Under the pieces are notes generated by a model. It had not been told where the DNA came from and did no database searches. It saw nothing but the letters and a program-made list of their open reading frames with translations. Shown piece after piece: positions 5,705 through 9,321 of a DNA stretch of 9,321 nucleotides. A program made the position numbers and the translations under genes. Numbering within the stretch: the first letter of the stretch is position 1; each line of letters begins with the position of its first letter. Location: positions 8,821 to 18,141 of the forward strand of contig DFYV01000091.1 of assembly GCA_002383425.1 (NCBI GenBank), read 5' to 3'. Origin of the DNA: Bacteroidales bacterium UBA4073. GTDB taxonomy: Bacteria; Bacteroidota; Bacteroidia; Bacteroidales; Tenuifilaceae.

Positions 5705-8700
5705 ATGAACACAATATTAAGAATTACAATAGGTTCAGCACTAATACTGTTGCAGAGCCATATTAGCCTGGCTCAGGATGGATATCCGTTTGTTACACAT
5801 TTTGAGTATTCATCCAGGATGGTAGGTCAAAATATTGATTTTGCTCAAGATAAGAACGGGCTGGTTTATGTCCTAAATCTTAATGGTTTATTTAGTTTTG
5901 ATGGAAGTAGCTGGACATATTTGCCTACTCCTGGAAAGGCTCACGCTGTAGAAAAAATTGGTGATGTTTATGTAGCAGGGGAGAACTTTATTGGTTACTA
6001 TGAAGAAAATCTTAAGGGAAATTCAGTTTTTACTCTTGTTGATGGAACTGGTAATGATGTTTTCTACCGATTATGTGAGAGCGGTAGAGGTGTAACGTTT
6101 GCATTGGGAATTAAAGGAATATACCGCATAAGCAGAGCAGAACCTCGAAAGGCAAGCCTTTACTATGCTGAAAGCGACTCAAGCATGCTTTTTACCGATA
6201 TTTTCAGCATTGGCGATTTAGTTTTTGGAGTAAAGAATAATCAATTTTTATTTCAAATATTAAGTCAAAACGCCAGAGAATACTCAACCCCGCTATCAGG
6301 CGATGAGTATTTCAGCTTTTCACTTACGCATGCAGGTAAGCAGCTACTGGTAACCAACCGGAATAGACTATTTTGGTTTGATGGCAATCGGTTTATCCCA
6401 TTCAAGGTTGACGATAAGCAATTACCGAAGGAAAATCGAATAACCGATGGCGTTTCGGTAAATGATAATACCCTTGCCTTTTCAACACTTTTTGGAGGAG
6501 TGGTGCTGGTTAATCCAAATACAGGTTTGGTTAAGCAAGTAATTGATGTTGATAGCGGATTACCCGACAATGAGGTATCGTTAGTTTCGGCTGACGATGA
6601 AAAGGGTTTATGGATTTTTCATGAATTGGGAGCTTCGCGGTTTGATTTCGACATACCTGTCAAATCGTTCGATCGTTACCCCGGCCTTAACGGTAATATA
6701 CTCTCAGTATGCCGATTTGGCCAGCTGTACGTTGGAACCAGTAATGGCCTTTACAGGTTAGACGTAAGTAAGACATATAAAACTGTGACAGTTGAGAGAG
6801 AATTACCCGTTGAACCAGTAGCGCAAGCTAAAGATTTACAAACCAGCCGCCCCAAAAAGCGCAGCTTACTCGATAGGATATTGGGACGATCAGAGGAAAC
6901 CCCAGCTGAAATCAACCCGAAAAAAACTTCGGTATCAAAACCCGAAAAAAGGATTGAGGTACGGAAAATAACCCGACAGGTTTTTACGGGATATGCATAC
7001 CAACGGGTAGATGGAGTAAGCGGAAGAGTAAATCAGCTAATAGTTAACTCAAATTGCCTGTTTGCTTCATCTAATCGTGGTTTGTACTGTATAAAAGATA
7101 GTAAAGTACAAACAATTATCTCTGGTAAGCCAATTCACTATATTTCAGTATTTAACGATGATTTCCTATTGGTTGGTTCAGGCTCTCAGCTTTACCGTGT
7201 ATCAGAGAACAATGGAGAATTTGAGGTATCCAGCATTGTCTCAGTTCCAAAAGGAAAAATTAATTCTGCCTTGCATTTCGAAAAGTGGCTTTTTGTTTCA
7301 ACCGATGATAAAGTTTTCAGGTATGAACTAAATAATCCTCAAAAAACGCCATATGAGTTAAATGTACCGGAAGGTTTGGTTTTACCGTCACTCTGTATGG
7401 CTAAGGGCAAACCCTATGTAGTTACTATTAATGCTATCTATCAAATAAACAACCAATTCGATTCGCTGGTAAAGCAAAGTTGGGGTAATACTGAGCTTAA
7501 ATTAATGTATGCAGGGGCAAAAGATTTTTATCTTAAACAGGGAAGCACATGGTTAAATTTTACGGAAAGCGACACTACCAATTCCATTATTCCGAGTTTA
7601 GGACTGCTGGATAAAGTTAGCTATGTAAGCAGGGAATCAAACCGAACCCTTTGGGCTGTAACAGGCTATCGACAGATATACCGTATTGATGCTCCAACCG
7701 ACAGCAGGGAAAAAACGTTTGCAATTAAAATAATACAGGTATCAAGGAAAAATGGAGAAATTCTTAATACACGGTTTTCAAGTATTCCCGAGCGAAAGAG
7801 TGCCATTAGTATCACATTGCAAGCCCCTTTTTATCTTAAAAACGAAGGCGTAGAGTATCAGTATTTCGTTAAGGGAAGCATGGACGCTTGGTCCGATTGG
7901 CAATCATCACCCATCATTGAATTTCCATTTTTTGCTGCGGGCAATCACGAAATTCAGCTAAGAGCCCGTAATGCACAGGGAATAGTTAGCCAGAATGTTG
8001 CTTATAATATCTACTCTAAACCAATATTTTACAAAACATTCTGGTTCTATTCTCTACTGGCAGCATTTATCTTTATAATGATATTGCTTTACATAAAGCA
8101 AAGAGAGCGTAAGTTAATTAAAGAAAATCGTGAACTCGAAAAAAAGGTAAGGGAACGAACCAAAACAATTCAGGAGCAAAAGGAAGAGATTGAGGCGCAG
8201 CGCGACCAACTTCAAATAAGAAACGAGGAAATACTCCAACAGAAAGAGGAAATCGAGGCACAGCGCGATGAAATTATGGAGCAACGCGATAAAATTATAA
8301 CCCAGAACCAGGAAATAATTAAAAGCATATCGTATGCTCTCCGAATTCAAAGGGCAGTGATGCCTACCCACGATAAAGTATCTACAATCCTAAATGAATT
8401 TTTTATATTTCTTAAACCACGTGATATTGTTAGTGGCGACTTTTACTGGATTGCCCAAAGAGACCATAAAGTTGTACTTGCAGTTGCCGATTGCACAGGG
8501 CACGGGGTGCCCGGTGCTTTTATGAGTCTGCTGGGAATAACATTACTCGATGAAATTGTTAACCGTGTTGGCAACATCCAACCCGATATCATTCTCGGGC
8601 ATTTGAGGGAATACATTAAGAGGGCTCTTTCGCAAGAGGGGAAGGAGCATGAAACCAAGGACGGCATGGACATCGCCTTAGCCGTAATTGATACCGCTAC

Positions 8701-9067
8701 TATGCAACTGCAATTTGCCGGGGCCTATAATCCCATTTACATTATCCGAAAAGGTGAACTTACGGAACTTAAGGGTGATAAAATGCCCGTAGGCATTCAC
8801 CTTTCCGAACGCAAGGATTTTACTCTGCATAACTTTCAGCTTAGTAAGGGCGACTGCTTATACATGTTTTCCGATGGCTATGTCGATCAGTTTGGAGGTG
8901 ATAACAACCGAAAGTTTATGGCCAAAAACTTTCGTGAACTTCTTGCTAGAACTTCACCACTACCCATGGCGAATCAGTACAAAGAGCTGGAAGATACCCT
9001 TGACCGCTGGATGGGAGGAACATACGAACAAACCGACGACATTTTAGTGTTTGGGTTAAGGGTGTAA
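5705..9067 (+). CDS. Transmembrane sensor: propeller + Y_Y_Y + coiled coil + SpoIIE/PP2C-type serine phosphatase
   Basis: This 1120-residue protein starts with a signal peptide (1-23, hydrophobic core then SLAQ). A long periplasmic part follows with propeller-like repeats (for example 52-74, 341-353, 451-465). It is split by a charged, basic, low-complexity insert at about 372-423. A Y_Y_Y-like domain at about 700-770 precedes one membrane helix (779-797). A cytoplasmic coiled coil (about 798-875) has QKEEIEAQRD twice, at 825-834 and 846-855, exactly three heptads apart. The C-terminal SpoIIE/PP2C domain (about 895-1120) keeps the acidic metal motifs: RDIVSGDFYW at 906-915, VADCTGHGVPGAF at 927-939, KDGMDIAL at 985-992, MFSDGYVDQFGG at 1054-1065 and QTDDILVFG at 1109-1117. 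The architecture implies that an outside ligand controls dephosphorylation of a cytoplasmic phosphoprotein, perhaps an anti-anti-sigma factor (inference). There is no kinase or receiver domain and no partner gene in view. AGAAAG at 5698-5703 is a weak ribosome site before the ATG. Confidence 0.93.
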   Translation: MNTILRITIGSALILLQSHISLAQDGYPFVTHFEYSSRMVGQNIDFAQDKNGLVYVLNLNGLFSFDGSSWTYLPTPGKAHAVEKIGDVYVAGENFIGYYEENLKGNSVFTLVDGTGNDVFYRLCESGRGVTFALGIKGIYRISRAEPRKASLYYAESDSSMLFTDIFSIGDLVFGVKNNQFLFQILSQNAREYSTPLSGDEYFSFSLTHAGKQLLVTNRNRLFWFDGNRFIPFKVDDKQLPKENRITDGVSVNDNTLAFSTLFGGVVLVNPNTGLVKQVIDVDSGLPDNEVSLVSADDEKGLWIFHELGASRFDFDIPVKSFDRYPGLNGNILSVCRFGQLYVGTSNGLYRLDVSKTYKTVTVERELPVEPVAQAKDLQTSRPKKRSLLDRILGRSEETPAEINPKKTSVSKPEKRIEVRKITRQVFTGYAYQRVDGVSGRVNQLIVNSNCLFASSNRGLYCIKDSKVQTIISGKPIHYISVFNDDFLLVGSGSQLYRVSENNGEFEVSSIVSVPKGKINSALHFEKWLFVSTDDKVFRYELNNPQKTPYELNVPEGLVLPSLCMAKGKPYVVTINAIYQINNQFDSLVKQSWGNTELKLMYAGAKDFYLKQGSTWLNFTESDTTNSIIPSLGLLDKVSYVSRESNRTLWAVTGYRQIYRIDAPTDSREKTFAIKIIQVSRKNGEILNTRFSSIPERKSAISITLQAPFYLKNEGVEYQYFVKGSMDAWSDWQSSPIIEFPFFAAGNHEIQLRARNAQGIVSQNVAYNIYSKPIFYKTFWFYSLLAAFIFIMILLYIKQRERKLIKENRELEKKVRERTKTIQEQKEEIEAQRDQLQIRNEEILQQKEEIEAQRDEIMEQRDKIITQNQEIIKSISYALRIQRAVMPTHDKVSTILNEFFIFLKPRDIVSGDFYWIAQRDHKVVLAVADCTGHGVPGAFMSLLGITLLDEIVNRVGNIQPDIILGHLREYIKRALSQEGKEHETKDGMDIALAVIDTATMQLQFAGAYNPIYIIRKGELTELKGDKMPVGIHLSERKDFTLHNFQLSKGDCLYMFSDGYVDQFGGDNNRKFMAKNFRELLARTSPLPMANQYKELEDTLDRWMGGTYEQTDDILVFGLRV

Positions 9068-9321
9068 CGAATAGAACCATTAATAAACCCAGTCAAAAAA
9101 AGTTTAAAGGAATAAGGCGTAAGGTAAATTTATAAATATTTGAAATTCAGAAATCCTGACCTAATAGCAAAATAAAATGTCGCAAGTTTACATATAATTA
9201 GAAATGACGAATTACGAATTAGAGTTCATAAAGTTAAAAGGAAAAAGAGAAAAATAAAAGGCATTGATAAACTCTATATTCTAAATTCAAAACAATATGA
9301 TTTATTATAAAAGACAGGATA
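9068..9321. other. 3' flank of the phosphatase gene, no gene seen
   Basis: This is an AT-rich tail to the window edge without a convincing coding frame. Its first 140 bp show no clear terminator. The only structured part is the heptad-based inverted repeat at 9209-9288, listed separately. Confidence 0.65.
9209..9288 (+). repeat. Heptad-based inverted-repeat element, copy 3 (3' of the phosphatase gene)
   Basis: The left arm contains two CGAATTA heptads (9208-9221) running into GAGTT. GAATTAGAGTT (9216-9226) pairs with AACTCTA (9270-9276) and ATTC (9278-9281) around one bulged T. After a 2x2 internal loop, GAATT (9209-9213) pairs with AATTC (9284-9288). That is 16 pairs around a purine-rich loop of about 43 nt. 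As in the copies after recJ and lipA, the gene-proximal arm is the purine-rich one in the sense strand. The heptad sequence differs from the other copies, and the shared 30-bp module is absent. Confidence 0.5.

Noticed and set aside
8114..8371. Minus-strand open frame with a Leu/Phe-rich, membrane-like translation
   Set aside because: It is the antisense of the coiled-coil segment; Lys/Glu-rich codons read backward give Leu/Phe, so the hydrophobicity is an artefact.

Overview
This window looks like a chromosomal segment from a member of the Bacteroidota, probably Bacteroidia. The evidence is moderate-to-low GC with AT-rich intergenic DNA, weak or absent Shine-Dalgarno sequences, and TAnnTTTG-type -7 promoter elements. 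The large propeller/Y_Y_Y/SpoIIE-phosphatase protein is also typical of that phylum. No tRNA, rRNA, CRISPR array, insertion sequence or phage gene was recognised. The protein content is mostly housekeeping.

Layout. From 5284 down to 136 five genes run on the minus strand, in transcription order ubiX (flavin prenyltransferase), an AlbA_2/Schlafen-type putative nucleic-acid-binding protein, lipA (lipoyl synthase), lipB (octanoyltransferase) and recJ (5'-3' ssDNA exonuclease). ubiX and the AlbA gene overlap or nearly abut. lipB and recJ are 18 bp apart and probably cotranscribed. lipA and lipB, the two steps of endogenous lipoate synthesis, are separated by about 200 bp holding a structured repeat. 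A 420-bp divergent intergenic region (5285-5704) separates ubiX from one plus-strand gene, 5705-9067. That gene encodes an 1120-residue protein with a signal peptide, periplasmic propeller, Y_Y_Y domain, one membrane helix, a coiled coil and a cytoplasmic SpoIIE/PP2C phosphatase domain. It looks like a transmembrane sensor that signals through a phosphatase rather than a histidine kinase.

The most unusual structure is non-coding. Just beyond or across the 3' ends of recJ, lipA and the phosphatase gene there are three large imperfect inverted repeats (arms at 1-17/56-71, 2683-2710/2731-2758 and 9209-9226/9270-9288). Their arms are built from heptamer (7-nt periodic) repeats of different sequence but the same architecture. 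All three have the same orientation relative to the upstream gene. The recJ and lipA copies also share a 30-bp module (102-131 and 2783-2812; 25 of 30 identical by eye). At lipA this module lies inside the reading frame and supplies the last 12 or so codons. The same frame downstream of the recJ stop would read a similar peptide.

The divergent intergenic region also holds a perfect 17-bp palindrome and three perfect tandem copies of an 11-mer. These are candidate regulatory sites for ubiX and/or the phosphatase gene.
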